38,355 nucleotides of DNA, taken from the NCBI GenBank assembly GCA_903929815.1, contig CAIYWD010000079.1, positions 1-38,355 of the forward strand, in the 5' to 3' direction. A program made the position numbers and the translations under genes. The DNA comes from an uncultured beta proteobacterium. Its GTDB lineage: Bacteria; Pseudomonadota; Gammaproteobacteria; Burkholderiales; Burkholderiaceae_C. The notes under the pieces are model-generated. The model did no database searches. It was given only the letters and a program-made list of their open reading frames with translations, and was not told the DNA's origin. This document shows positions 17,956 to 26,314 of the stretch, in pieces. The first letter of the stretch is position 1; each line of letters starts with the position of its first letter.

Positions 17956-20091
17956 ATGAATCCACCAACCAACACATTACCGGCACATCCTCTGACCGGC
18001 CCACAAAAAGCATTGCGCAAGCTGGGGCTTGAACGTGCTATTGATGTGGCACTGCATCTTCCGTTGCGCTATGAGGACGAAACCCGTCTGGTGAAATTGC
18101 GCGATGTACGTGAAGGTGATATGGCGCAAGTTGAGGGCACGGTGGTTCACAGCGAGATCAAACTCAGTGGCACTCGGCAGTTGATCGTTACGCTTGACGA
18201 CGGCATGGATACCTGCCGTTTGCGCTTTTTTACCTTTTACCCCGCCATGCAAAAGGCACTCACAGTGGGCAACCAGATTCGGGTACGTGGTGAAATCAAA
18301 GGGGGTTATTCTGGACTGACGATGATGCACCCAGCTTTCAAACCTGCCGGTGGGGAATTGGCGACAACGCTGACACCGGTTTATCCCACGACGGCGGGTT
18401 TACCACAGGCCTACTTGCGAAAAGTGGTGGATGCAGGGTTAAAACGTGCTGATTTGAGCGAGACCATTCCCGAAGAATTTATACATGAAATCGGCCTCAA
18501 AGCCTTATGGAGTCTACGTGAGGCGCTCCTATTTTTGCACTACCCTCCACCTGATCAAACCCTCTTATCTTTGCAAGACCGCAGCCATCCGGCCTGGCAA
18601 AGGATCAAAGCTGAAGAACTGTTGGCACAGCAGTTATCGCAATTGCAGGCAAGACGCGAGCGATCGGGTTTGCATGCCCCTGCGCTTATGCCGCTTCAAG
18701 CGTCGTCGAAGGACAAACCTCTTTTGCATGAACGATTGTTGGCTTCTTTGCCCTTTGTACTGACCGCTGCACAGCGACGGGTGTGCGAGGAAATTATTTG
18801 CGATTTGCAACAACCCGTGCCCATGCACCGATTGTTGCAAGGCGATGTGGGTTCGGGTAAAACGGTAGTGGCGGCTCTTGCTGCTGCCGTGTGTATGGAT
18901 GCAGGTTGGCAATGTGCGCTGATGGCACCGACCGAAATTTTGGCTACTCAGCACTTTGCCAAGTTGGTCGGCTGGCTGCACCCGTTGGGTATCACAGTGG
19001 CGTGGCTGACGGGCAGTCAAAAAACAAAAGAGCGACACGAGATGTTGGCACTGATTGCCAGTGGTCAGGCGCAATTGGTGGTCGGTACTCATGCCATCAT
19101 CCAAGACAAAGTGCAGTTCAAAAACATGGCGCTGGCCATTATTGATGAGCAGCATCGCTTTGGCGTGGCACAGCGTCTGGCTTTGCATAACAAGCTAGTG
19201 CCGCCAGAGGATGTTTTGCCAGATGCGAGTGGCCATGATGCACCGGCAACTTTCCAAAAGCCGCATGTGTTGATGATGACCGCTACCCCCATTCCACGCA
19301 CGCTGGCCATGAGTTATTACGCTGATTTAAATGTATCGACGATTGACGAACTCCCACCAGGGCGTACCCCCGTCATGACCAAAGTGATTCACGAGGCACG
19401 TCGCGATGAGGTCATTGATCGCATTCGCCTTCAATTAACAAATGGGCGACAAATTTACTGGGTTTGTCCACTGATTGAAGAAAGCGAGGCGCTTGACTTG
19501 AGCAACGCCACACAAACCCATGCCATGCTCAGCGATGCATTACCGGGGGTGGTCGTAGGCTTGCTGCATTCACGCATGTCCGCGGGTGAAAAAAAGGCGG
19601 TGATGGGCTTGTTTGTCAGCGGCCAGATGGGACTTTTGGTGAGCACGACGGTCATTGAGGTAGGTGTGGATGTACCCAATGCGAGTTTGATGGTCATTGA
19701 ACATGCTGAGCGTTTTGGCCTGTCACAATTGCACCAGTTACGGGGTAGGGTAGGGCGCGGCACAGCAGCTTCGGCCTGTGTGCTGCTGTATTCCACGGGG
19801 GATGCACCGCGCTTGGGGCAAACAGCACGTGAAAGGCTCAAGGCCATGATGGAGAGTCATGATGGTTTTGAAATTGCACGGCGTGATCTGGAAATTCGCG
19901 GCCCCGGAGAATTTATGGGCGCACGTCAGTCAGGGGCTTCCATGTTGCGCTTTGCAGATCTGACTGAAGATGTCACCTTGTTGGAGTGGGCGCGTGGTGT
20001 GGCAGACAAGATGATTGAACGGTTTCCAGACTTGGCTGAAAAACATGTGCAGCGCTGGCTAAGTAACAAGGCTGATTTTTTGAAGGCATAG
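17956..20091 (+). CDS. recG: ATP-dependent DNA helicase RecG
   Basis: Branched-DNA helicase that remodels stalled replication forks and Holliday junctions. It has 711 residues. The N-terminal part includes the OB-fold wedge domain (about 60-160, with GTVVHSEIKLSGTRQ and VRGEIK). Walker A is GDVGSGKT at residues 296-303, and the DEAD-box variant DEQH at 397-400 is typical of RecG. Further motifs are MTATPIPRTLAM, VSTTVIEVGVDVPNA and QLRGRVGRG. The ending carries the RecG-type FMGARQSG segment. It is separated from the Nudix gene by 254 bp of repeats, so it likely has its own promoter. Confidence 0.97.
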   Translation: MNPPTNTLPAHPLTGPQKALRKLGLERAIDVALHLPLRYEDETRLVKLRDVREGDMAQVEGTVVHSEIKLSGTRQLIVTLDDGMDTCRLRFFTFYPAMQKALTVGNQIRVRGEIKGGYSGLTMMHPAFKPAGGELATTLTPVYPTTAGLPQAYLRKVVDAGLKRADLSETIPEEFIHEIGLKALWSLREALLFLHYPPPDQTLLSLQDRSHPAWQRIKAEELLAQQLSQLQARRERSGLHAPALMPLQASSKDKPLLHERLLASLPFVLTAAQRRVCEEIICDLQQPVPMHRLLQGDVGSGKTVVAALAAAVCMDAGWQCALMAPTEILATQHFAKLVGWLHPLGITVAWLTGSQKTKERHEMLALIASGQAQLVVGTHAIIQDKVQFKNMALAIIDEQHRFGVAQRLALHNKLVPPEDVLPDASGHDAPATFQKPHVLMMTATPIPRTLAMSYYADLNVSTIDELPPGRTPVMTKVIHEARRDEVIDRIRLQLTNGRQIYWVCPLIEESEALDLSNATQTHAMLSDALPGVVVGLLHSRMSAGEKKAVMGLFVSGQMGLLVSTTVIEVGVDVPNASLMVIEHAERFGLSQLHQLRGRVGRGTAASACVLLYSTGDAPRLGQTARERLKAMMESHDGFEIARRDLEIRGPGEFMGARQSGASMLRFADLTEDVTLLEWARGVADKMIERFPDLAEKHVQRWLSNKADFLKA

Positions 20092-20133
20092 ATAATATCC
20101 GCCAAGGCAAGCAGTTGCTTGCAGGAGATATTG

Positions 20134-21126
20134 ATGAGTTTGACCCACGTTCCGGTTCTTTTATATGTGTTGGCTGATCGAGCTTTGCGCCCTGGGGCAG
20201 TGGTGTTGAGTTGTTCAGACGCTACCCAAGGTACTTTGGATGCCGTGATGGCATTGACAAAGCATCCAGATTTTTCGGCAGTAGCCGCCCTTTTGCCATG
20301 GGTGATGACTCCTGCGCAGTCGGATGCCTTGCCTGCGCCACTGTGGCAGGCGTTACAACAAAAAGGCTGCCAGCTTTTGGATGATGCCAAGTTGATGCGA
20401 TCTGATGCTTTGCTCAAGCCGGAGTTGCCACCGTCTGCCCTGTGGCTTGAGGGTGACTGGTTTTTGGCGCCGCCTGCCAAGCCCAGTGGCGCACGTTCTT
20501 CATCTCGCACTTTAGCACTCAAATTGGTGCAGTTGGTCATTGCAGATGCTGATATCCGAGATATTGAAGATGTGTTTCGGCAAGACCCCGCCCTTTCCTA
20601 CCATCTGTTGCGTTTGGTGAACTCTGTGGGCATGGGCAGCAACCGTCAAATCAGCAGTTTTTCGCAGGCCATTTTGATTTTGGGGCGTCAGCAATTGCGG
20701 CGATGGCTGAATTTAATGCTTTTTTCTGCCAACAGCGATGATTACCGTTCAGCCATGTTACTTTCACGCGTGACATGGCGATCGCGCACCCTTGAGCTGC
20801 TGGCTCGGCAAGTAGGTTTGGACAAGTCAAATCAAGAGCTTGCGTTTATGGCCGGCATGTTTTCGATGCTGGGTATATTGTTTGGGTCTTCTTTAGTGGA
20901 TCTGTTCAAACCTTTGCAACTGAGCGGGACTTTGGTAGCAGCAGTGTTGCGGCACGAAGGTGAGTTGGGGCAACTCTTGCGTTTGATCGAATGCTATGAA
21001 TGCCGCGATGTCTCTGCAGTTTTGGGTTTGCTGAGCTGCCTGAACCTGGCAGCAGCCGATTTGAATCAGATCAGTCTGGAAGCCTGTCACTGGATGCTTG
21101 GCCTTCTTCAAGAAAAGAAAGGTTGA
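20134..21126 (+). CDS. HDOD-domain signalling protein
   Basis: The 330 residues start at the ATG at 20134, which has CAGGAG at 20122-20127; an upstream TTG at 20119 is rejected. The C-terminal half is an HDOD domain, a non-catalytic HD-like output module. It runs from LALKLVQLVIADADIRDIEDVFRQ, with DPALSYHLLRLVNS, to the ISSFSQAILILGRQQLRRWL segment. The N-terminal ~120 residues have no clear motif but are placed like the degenerate EAL part of EAL-HDOD (YuxH/CdgJ-type) proteins. Such proteins act in regulation of motility and c-di-GMP signalling. It lies 42 bp after recG and its stop is 4 bp before the next gene's start. Confidence 0.8.
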   Translation: MSLTHVPVLLYVLADRALRPGAVVLSCSDATQGTLDAVMALTKHPDFSAVAALLPWVMTPAQSDALPAPLWQALQQKGCQLLDDAKLMRSDALLKPELPPSALWLEGDWFLAPPAKPSGARSSSRTLALKLVQLVIADADIRDIEDVFRQDPALSYHLLRLVNSVGMGSNRQISSFSQAILILGRQQLRRWLNLMLFSANSDDYRSAMLLSRVTWRSRTLELLARQVGLDKSNQELAFMAGMFSMLGILFGSSLVDLFKPLQLSGTLVAAVLRHEGELGQLLRLIECYECRDVSAVLGLLSCLNLAAADLNQISLEACHWMLGLLQEKKG

Positions 21127-21130
21127 TGCC

Positions 21131-23182
21131 ATGGGTGATCACTTGGTCGATGCCGCCCGCGTCTTGGCGCAGTTGCAATCCCCCATCTTCACGATGGATG
21201 GGCTTGGTTATCTGACCAGTTGGAATTTGGGTGCACAACTTTTGTATGGTTACAGCACCAGTGAAGTTGTAGGTCAGCACGTCCTGTTTTTGTACGCTCA
21301 AAATGCTTTACATGAGTCAGATGCCGACATCGAAGAATTTTTTCAAATTGACGACAGGGCGGTGCTCAGGGTGCAGCATTGCAAAAAGTCAGGTGTGAAT
21401 TTTCAGGCGGAGTTGTCACTTTCGGTCTTGCGGGACGATGATGGTCATGTGGTTTGTTTTGTTGGCATTTTGACGGAATTGGATGCCAGCTTGTCAGCGA
21501 CTGACAAGCTGAATTTGCACGCCAGCATTATTGCCAACAGCGATCAGGGTATTTTGATCACCGATGGCAACGAGCGAATTGTTTCGGTGAACGCGGCATT
21601 TACCCGCATCACGGGTTATTCGGTGCAAGAGGCCGTTGGGCAGTCCACTGATTTACTGCGATCTGGTGTTCACGATGCCACGTTTCGGGCGCAAGTGCGC
21701 AGTGCATTGCGCGGCGCAGGGCCTTGGCAGGGTGAAATTATTGGCAAGCGCAAAAATGGGGAACTTTTTCCACAATCCGTTTCCATCAGTGTGGTGCGTA
21801 ACGACCAAGGCGTGATTACCCATGCTTTTTCCATTTTTTCGGACATCAGCGTTTTGCGTGCCAGCGAACAGCGCATGCAGCAGTTGGTCAATTACGACAG
21901 TTTGACCGGTTTGCCCAATCGCACTCTTTTTACGCAGTTGGTGGGGCAGGCGCTGGCAACAGCACGGCGCAATAACGATTGTTGTGTGGTCATTGCCCTG
22001 ACATTGAACCGATTTTCGTCTGTCAAAGAAACTCTTGGCAATGATGCGACCGATGAATTATTACGGCAAGTGGGGCAGCGATGGCGTCATGTGTTGCGCG
22101 ATGAGGATGTGTTGGCCCGTGTGGGTGATGCCGAATTTGTGGCTGCATTGTTCAGCATTCAAAAGCGCGAACACAGTGGCATCGTTTCGCAAAAATTGCT
22201 CGCAGCACTGGATTTGTCTTTTGATGTGGCCTCCCACCCCATTCATATGAGTGCCAGAATTGGCATTGCGGTGTTTCCAGATGATGGTCAAGACACTGCA
22301 TCCTTGCTGCATTATTCGGATGTTGCCGTCAAACGATTACCAGCAGATGCTGTTTCAGCGTATCTGTTTTACAGCCCTGAGATGAATCAGCGCGCCAAGG
22401 AACAGTGGAAACTGGAAGCTGAACTGCGTCATGCACTGGTGTCTGGTGAACTGTTGTTGCATTATCAGCCGAAGGTCAGCTTGCGCAGTGGACGCATTGT
22501 GGGTGCTGAAGCGTTGATTCGTTGGCTACATCCGCAGCAGGGCATGATTTCTCCTGGAAAATTTATTCCTGTGGCCGAGGAAACCGGCTTGATTCTGGAC
22601 ATTGGCAACTGGGTGCTCGACGAGGCGTGTCGTCAAATCAGAGCCTGGATAGACCGTGGTTCACAAATGCCCCCTGTTGCCGTCAATTTGTCAGCGCGCC
22701 AGTTTGACAAGCACTTGCCATCGTGTCTTCAAAAGGTGCTGGATCGCCATGATGTGCCACCTGATCGGCTCAAATTGGAAATTACTGAAAGTTTGTTGAT
22801 GCGTGACCCTGATACCGTCATTCCCATCATGAATGAACTGGTGGCCATGGGCCTAGCGCTGGCGATGGATGATTTTGGTACGGGTTATTCCAGTCTGGCC
22901 AACCTCAAACGCTTTCCCATTACCACGCTCAAAATTGACCGATCGTTTGTGGTGGGTGTACCCAATGACAGCAATGATTGCGCCATCGCGCAGGCCATTG
23001 TGACAATGGGCTTGCAATTGCGTCAGGAAATTGTTGCCGAAGGAATTGAAACCGTGGAGCAGATGGATTTTTTGCGCAATTTGGGCTGCGACCAGTTACA
23101 AGGTTTCTTGTTTAGCCCGGGGGTGGATGCTGACACATTCGAACGCATGGTGTGTCAGGGTGACAGGCTTGATATCTCATAA
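21131..23182 (+). CDS. PAS-PAS-GGDEF-EAL protein, probable c-di-GMP phosphodiesterase
   Basis: The 683 residues start at the ATG at 21131 with AAAGG at 21118-21122. Two PAS sensor domains come first (about 10-120 and 135-250; the second reads GILITDGNERIVSVNAAFTRITGYS). A GGDEF domain follows (NYDSLTGLPNR), but its active site is degenerate: RVGDAEF replaces RGGDEF, so cyclase activity is unlikely. The EAL domain is complete: EAL at 460-462, the Glu of LEITESLL, DDFGTGYSSL, LKIDRSF and VAEGIET. Hydrolysis of c-di-GMP to pGpG is therefore the likely activity. There are no membrane helices. It forms a pair with the HDOD gene upstream. Confidence 0.9.
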   Translation: MGDHLVDAARVLAQLQSPIFTMDGLGYLTSWNLGAQLLYGYSTSEVVGQHVLFLYAQNALHESDADIEEFFQIDDRAVLRVQHCKKSGVNFQAELSLSVLRDDDGHVVCFVGILTELDASLSATDKLNLHASIIANSDQGILITDGNERIVSVNAAFTRITGYSVQEAVGQSTDLLRSGVHDATFRAQVRSALRGAGPWQGEIIGKRKNGELFPQSVSISVVRNDQGVITHAFSIFSDISVLRASEQRMQQLVNYDSLTGLPNRTLFTQLVGQALATARRNNDCCVVIALTLNRFSSVKETLGNDATDELLRQVGQRWRHVLRDEDVLARVGDAEFVAALFSIQKREHSGIVSQKLLAALDLSFDVASHPIHMSARIGIAVFPDDGQDTASLLHYSDVAVKRLPADAVSAYLFYSPEMNQRAKEQWKLEAELRHALVSGELLLHYQPKVSLRSGRIVGAEALIRWLHPQQGMISPGKFIPVAEETGLILDIGNWVLDEACRQIRAWIDRGSQMPPVAVNLSARQFDKHLPSCLQKVLDRHDVPPDRLKLEITESLLMRDPDTVIPIMNELVAMGLALAMDDFGTGYSSLANLKRFPITTLKIDRSFVVGVPNDSNDCAIAQAIVTMGLQLRQEIVAEGIETVEQMDFLRNLGCDQLQGFLFSPGVDADTFERMVCQGDRLDIS

Positions 23183-23331
23183 GCGCCAACTTAGGATAGG
23201 CTTCCCACTTAACCGATGTTTAACACTACCAAAAAACACTTTTACAAATCAACGACTTGCATTTGTTCAGTTTTTATAGCTGCTGATTTGCTCGTTATTT
23301 CACGTCACACGACCAGTTTTTTGGTGCTGCT

Positions 23332-23523
23332 GGGTGCGTTTCAAAGTGATGTGGCTTTGCTTGGGTGCGACATCCAAATCCCCCCTAACCCCCTTTTTCA
23401 AAGGGGGGGAATGAGAACGGTTAGCCTATTTGGGCAAAGCGCTGTATTTGTCCCCCCTTTGAAAAAGGGGGGTTCGGGGGGATTTGGTTTTTGTATTGCA
23501 CCACGTCACTTTGAAACGCACCC
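23332..23523. mobile_element. 192-bp MITE-like element (family D) with 9-bp target duplication
   Basis: Terminal inverted repeats of 23 bp lie at 23332-23354 and 23501-23523, outer end GGGTGCGTTTCAAAGTGA, with one mismatch. Both sides carry the identical 9-mer GGTGCTGCT (23323-23331 and 23524-23532), a clear target-site duplication. No coding capacity. Related termini lie at 27541-27757 and 26544-26612. Confidence 0.88.
23374..23487. repeat. C-rich inverted repeat nested in family D
   Basis: The left arm (23374-23409) begins CCAAATCCCCCCTAACC and passes through CTTTTTCAAAGGGGGG. The right arm (23451-23487) mirrors it and ends GGGGGGATTTGG. Each arm also folds on itself (CCCCCTTTTTCAAAGGGGG). 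Similar C-rich repeats are common in many bacterial genomes. It lies wholly inside the family D element, so it either inserted later or is the element's cargo. Confidence 0.8.
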
Positions 23524-23639
23524 GGTGCTGCTAGGCACGGCATCTATGCCCAACATTTGGTAAATCCGTATCAACTGCGGTTCTGCTTTTGCGCTTTTGC
23601 GCACATGAATCATGCGTTCATCTCGGCACTGGTTCAGTT

Positions 23640-23868
23640 GTAACCGTTTAGACCCCACCATCGTCATTCCCGCGAAGGCGGGAATCCAGACTGCCTTTGT
23701 ACCCTGGTAAACCAACATGCACTGGATTCCCGCCTTCGCGGGAATGACGGCATTTGATATTGATCCAGTAGCTGGTAAAGCGACAAATTTCACAAAGCAC
23801 ACGTTTGATGGACTGAGATTCATGTCGCTTTGTTAATGCGGGCATCTATATGAGGTCTAAACGGTTAC
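23640..23868. mobile_element. Family C / dRS3-like composite, left flank of signalling cassette
   Basis: Bounded by inverted ends GTAACCGTTTAGACC (23640-23654) and GGTCTAAACGGTTAC (23854-23868). It contains two inverted dRS3-type 20-mers, ATTCCCGCGAAGGCGGGAAT at 23666-23685 and its reverse at 23726-23745. The reverse complement of 26315-26452 matches it almost throughout, except for about 90 bp near the right end that the other copy lacks. Outside the left end it continues into CACTGGTTCAG, the mate of the motif at 34-48. Confidence 0.8.
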
Positions 23869-23870
23869 AT

Positions 23871-24293
23871 TCAAGTATGTCCTTCATATTGCACTACCTC
23901 GGATTGCAGTTTGTCCTTGAGCATCACCCTTTGGCAGGCCTTTTGGATAGCCTCATAGATCTTGCGCCCGTCAAAAGGTTTAAGCACGTACCCCTTGGCA
24001 CCGGCCTTGAGTGCATTGATAACCATTTTTTCCTGACCGTGTGAGGTCACCATGATAATTTTCGCGTCCGGGAACTCTCCTATGATGAGGCGGGTAGCTT
24101 CGATGCCGTCCATCTCGGGCATGGTGATGTCCATGGTGACCACATCAGGCCGGCACGCACTGTAAGCGGCGACAGCGTCCCTTCCGTTGGCTGCGGTTTT
24201 GATGACCTTGTAGCCCAGCAGTTCTATCATCATGGTCAGTTTTCTGGTGATGATGGGGGAGTCGTCAACGACTAAAATATTCATGGAATCCAT
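23871..24293 (-). CDS. CheY-like response regulator (single receiver domain)
   Basis: The 140 residues are almost entirely one receiver domain. Phosphorylation-site residues are all present: acidic pair Asp10-Asp11, phospho-acceptor Asp55 in TMDITMPEMDG, Ser/Thr switch in VTSHG (Thr83/Ser84) and Lys105 in LKPF. No DNA-binding or enzymatic output domain follows, only about 20 residues of helix, so it should act by protein contact like CheY. An internal ATG at codon 4 is an equally good start. It is last of three reverse-strand genes, 7 bp after the CheX-like gene. Its TGA lies 2 bp from the inverted end of the flanking repeat. Confidence 0.92.
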   Translation of the reverse strand: MDSMNILVVDDSPIITRKLTMMIELLGYKVIKTAANGRDAVAAYSACRPDVVTMDITMPEMDGIEATRLIIGEFPDAKIIMVTSHGQEKMVINALKAGAKGYVLKPFDGRKIYEAIQKACQRVMLKDKLQSEVVQYEGHT

Positions 24294-24300
24294 TGCAGTC

Positions 24301-24831
24301 TCACTTCACGTAATCAAGATTGGTATCAAACAGCTCGCGGGGCCCCACCAGACTGATGTTCATGCGACCAAAAATCGTATTCAGTCCCTGCGTGTAAAAC
24401 ATCGAATTTTTCATGCGTCGAATCGTCTTGGCACGGTCAAGAATAATGGGCGGTGTCATGGAGATACCTTGGTGATCCAGATGTTGCAGATCCATCGTAC
24501 TGTGTCCCACAATCGTGTTCACCAACTCCCCAGCCGCAGCCTCTCGGTACATCTCTACCTCGTCGGGTTGTACCCCTATATCTTCAGTCATCCGCTGGTA
24601 CAAGATGTTAATCAAGCCGTCCTCAAAACTGAAGGTAATCAGTAGGTTGATGCGACCGCCCATACCGACGATCGCGGTCATGTCCAGCAAGGTGAGTGAC
24701 TCAAGATCCCCTGCACCATTGTTCACTTCGGTCACAGCGATGCGGTATTCACTCTCGAAATAGTTGCACGTTCGGGTAATAGCCGACTGCATCACCTGTT
24801 GAACTTCATCCACCAGTTTTCTATCGGTCAT
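24301..24831 (-). CDS. CheX-like phosphatase of response regulators
   Basis: 176 residues. The segment YREAAAGELVNTIVGHS carries the E-x-x-N active-site pair (Glu102, Asn105) that CheC/CheX/FliY proteins use to dephosphorylate CheY~P. Hydrophobic strands IVGMGGRINLLITFSFED and the C-terminal half fit the CheX fold of one long helix with the motif plus a sheet. The natural substrate would be the neighbouring CheY-like protein. It overlaps the kinase gene by 4 bp, so the three genes form one transcription unit. The exact orthology is not certain. Confidence 0.8.
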   Translation of the reverse strand: MTDRKLVDEVQQVMQSAITRTCNYFESEYRIAVTEVNNGAGDLESLTLLDMTAIVGMGGRINLLITFSFEDGLINILYQRMTEDIGVQPDEVEMYREAAAGELVNTIVGHSTMDLQHLDHQGISMTPPIILDRAKTIRRMKNSMFYTQGLNTIFGRMNISLVGPRELFDTNLDYVK

Positions 24832-26156
24832 GAGTTCACCTCATTATGCAAGGACTTTTGTAACAAGGGTAAGTTGAACAGAAATTGGGTTCCCCCACCA
24901 GCAACTGTCTTTACAAGCACTTCGCCACCCAGATTTTTGGTTTCTTTGAGTACCGCCGCCAAACCCACGCCTCTTCCCGCCAGTTCGGTCACTTCTTTTT
25001 GGGTGCTGATGTTGTCCATAAAGATCAAACGGGCTATTTCTTCATCAGGAACATTCTGCACCTCACCCGCACCATAAATTCCAGTTGCCACAGCTCGCTC
25101 ACGCAGCGCATCGAGGTTGATGCCAGCACCGTCATCCGCAATCACCAATTTGATGGTATTACCCTCCACTGCGACACGGCACGTGATTTTGCCGGCTTCG
25201 TCCTTTTCGGCCTCCCAACGGCCATCGGGAGTCGCCAAGCCATGTGCTACGGCATTGCGAAAAACATGCACGAGGGAACGGAAAAATGCTTTATAGGGCT
25301 TCGGATTAATCCAGACATCAGCGCCTCCTATTACCTCAAGGGGCGCTACATCCTTTCCCACACGTTCGGCCGCCTGTTTCACCAGGACGTTAAAGCCCAT
25401 GAGTACATCCCTGAAGGAAACCTTGCGCAAGGTGAAAATGACAGAGATATCAATAGTTTCTCCACGCAGGAGTTGTTTTGCCAGTTTCTCCAGTTGCTGC
25501 GCCTGAGTATCGGACAGAATGATTTGTTCCCTATTCACCAAGAATTCTTTGCCAAGTGCTTCAGACAAAATGGCAAGATCCTTATCGAAAACCGGTTGCA
25601 GGATTTCTGGCGAAACAAGCTCGGCGATTTTCTGTCTTGTCAACGTATCGCCAAGAAGCAGCAAACCCGACAAACAGGTTTCGATGTCATGCAGCATCCT
25701 GGGTGTAGTGGGAAAGCTGAACTGATTCAACACGCCCTTATAGGTGTGGATTTCGCGGTAAAGCTCCTTCGCCAGGATTTGCGGTGCAGCCGTTCCATTG
25801 AGCTTATTTGGCAAACCGTGCGCAAGAAACTCGCAGAAAGCATCCGAAGTGTCGAAGAAGTTACGGCTGTCAGAAACGGCCATCACGATTATTTCAAGAC
25901 GATGTCGTTCGCTTTCCAGCAGACATTCCATACGCCGCTTCTCGGTAATGTTGGTCAGGATAACCATGAATTTGCCATTATCGAGAATTTGATATTCGGC
26001 TTTCAGCAATGCATTATCCCGCTGAATTTCTGTCGGCAACAAGGACAGTATGCTGTCCCGTATGCACGGATCGGACTCGGCCAGCGCCGATGACGTAATC
26101 GTGCAAAACAGATCAGCCCTGGCTGTGTCATCGTGATAATTCGACCGGGATGCCAC
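24828..26156 (-). CDS. CheA-like HPt/histidine kinase, 5' end uncertain or truncated
   Basis: 442 residues from a GTG at 26156. Residues ~20-75 look like the end of a PAS domain (LDNGKFMVILTNITEKRRM). A histidine phosphotransfer helix follows with His137 in REIHTYKGVL, then a HATPase domain with Asn301 (FRNAVAHGL), the DDGAGIN box at 341-347 and AGRGVGLAAV at 393-402. This is a CheA-like kernel without a CheW-like domain or receiver. Predicted to phosphorylate the co-transcribed CheY-like protein. The GTG has no ribosome-binding site. The good signal GGAGG plus ATG at 26179 and the promoter upstream lead into another frame, so the N-terminus is either lost or frameshifted. Confidence 0.8.
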   Translation of the reverse strand: MASRSNYHDDTARADLFCTITSSALAESDPCIRDSILSLLPTEIQRDNALLKAEYQILDNGKFMVILTNITEKRRMECLLESERHRLEIIVMAVSDSRNFFDTSDAFCEFLAHGLPNKLNGTAAPQILAKELYREIHTYKGVLNQFSFPTTPRMLHDIETCLSGLLLLGDTLTRQKIAELVSPEILQPVFDKDLAILSEALGKEFLVNREQIILSDTQAQQLEKLAKQLLRGETIDISVIFTLRKVSFRDVLMGFNVLVKQAAERVGKDVAPLEVIGGADVWINPKPYKAFFRSLVHVFRNAVAHGLATPDGRWEAEKDEAGKITCRVAVEGNTIKLVIADDGAGINLDALRERAVATGIYGAGEVQNVPDEEIARLIFMDNISTQKEVTELAGRGVGLAAVLKETKNLGGEVLVKTVAGGGTQFLFNLPLLQKSLHNEVNS

Positions 26157-26179
26157 TGCATCAGGTTGAAGAAATTCAT
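26003..26179 (-). pseudogene. Short out-of-frame reading frame with strong start signals
   Basis: The ATG at 26177-26179 (reverse strand) is preceded by GGAGG (reverse strand, 26185-26189) and a consensus promoter. The frame begins MNFFNLMQWHPGRIITM and is not recognisable as a protein family; it ends after 58 codons inside the kinase gene. The kinase frame itself is open over the same stretch and a little upstream, but without a start codon. It is best read as the original 5' end of the kinase gene now out of phase, or as a leader peptide. Confidence 0.35.
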
Positions 26180-26232
26180 GAATACCTCCATTCGTATCTA
26201 GTGCTTGAACGAAAAGTTATTTTCTAAATAAT

Positions 26233-26261
26233 ATCATATATTTATGATTACTTTTTTTCAA
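26233..26261 (-). promoter_or_regulatory. Sigma-70 promoter of the signalling module
   Basis: On the reverse strand TTGAAA (26256-26261) and TATGAT (26233-26238) are separated by exactly 17 bp of AT-rich sequence. It lies about 45 bp upstream of the GGAGG/ATG at 26179. The module thus carries its own promoter inside the flanking repeats. Confidence 0.6.
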
Positions 26262-26314
26262 ACAAAAATTTCTGCAAAACAATCGTTTTACGCGACTGAC
26301 GAGCCAAATGCGGA

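Larger units (their letters stand above)
23183..23870. other. 688-bp gene-free repeat mosaic
   Basis: No gene is supported here. In order it holds a lone family B end (23199-23212), unremarkable sequence, a family D element with a 9-bp target duplication (23323-23532) into which a C-rich inverted repeat is nested, and about 90 bp of unassigned sequence. It ends with a family C/dRS3-like composite (23640-23868) that stops 2 bp before the cheY-like gene. Reverse-strand frames around 23530-23830 are open but cross the repeats. Confidence 0.7.

Noticed and set aside
23506-23845. Reverse-strand open frames containing IPAKAGIQ-like and HSREGGNPVH peptides
   Set aside because: These peptides are the translation of dRS3-type inverted repeats and are frequent false genes; no ribosome-binding site or family similarity.
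23640-23868. The paired dRS3-like repeats as a small CRISPR array
   Set aside because: The 20-mers are inverted, not direct, repeats and the spacing unit is not iterated; they are intergenic inverted repeats.
24885-26093. 402-codon plus-strand open frame opposite the kinase gene
   Set aside because: It is antisense to a gene with clear HPt and HATPase motifs and has none itself; a shadow of the kinase codon pattern.
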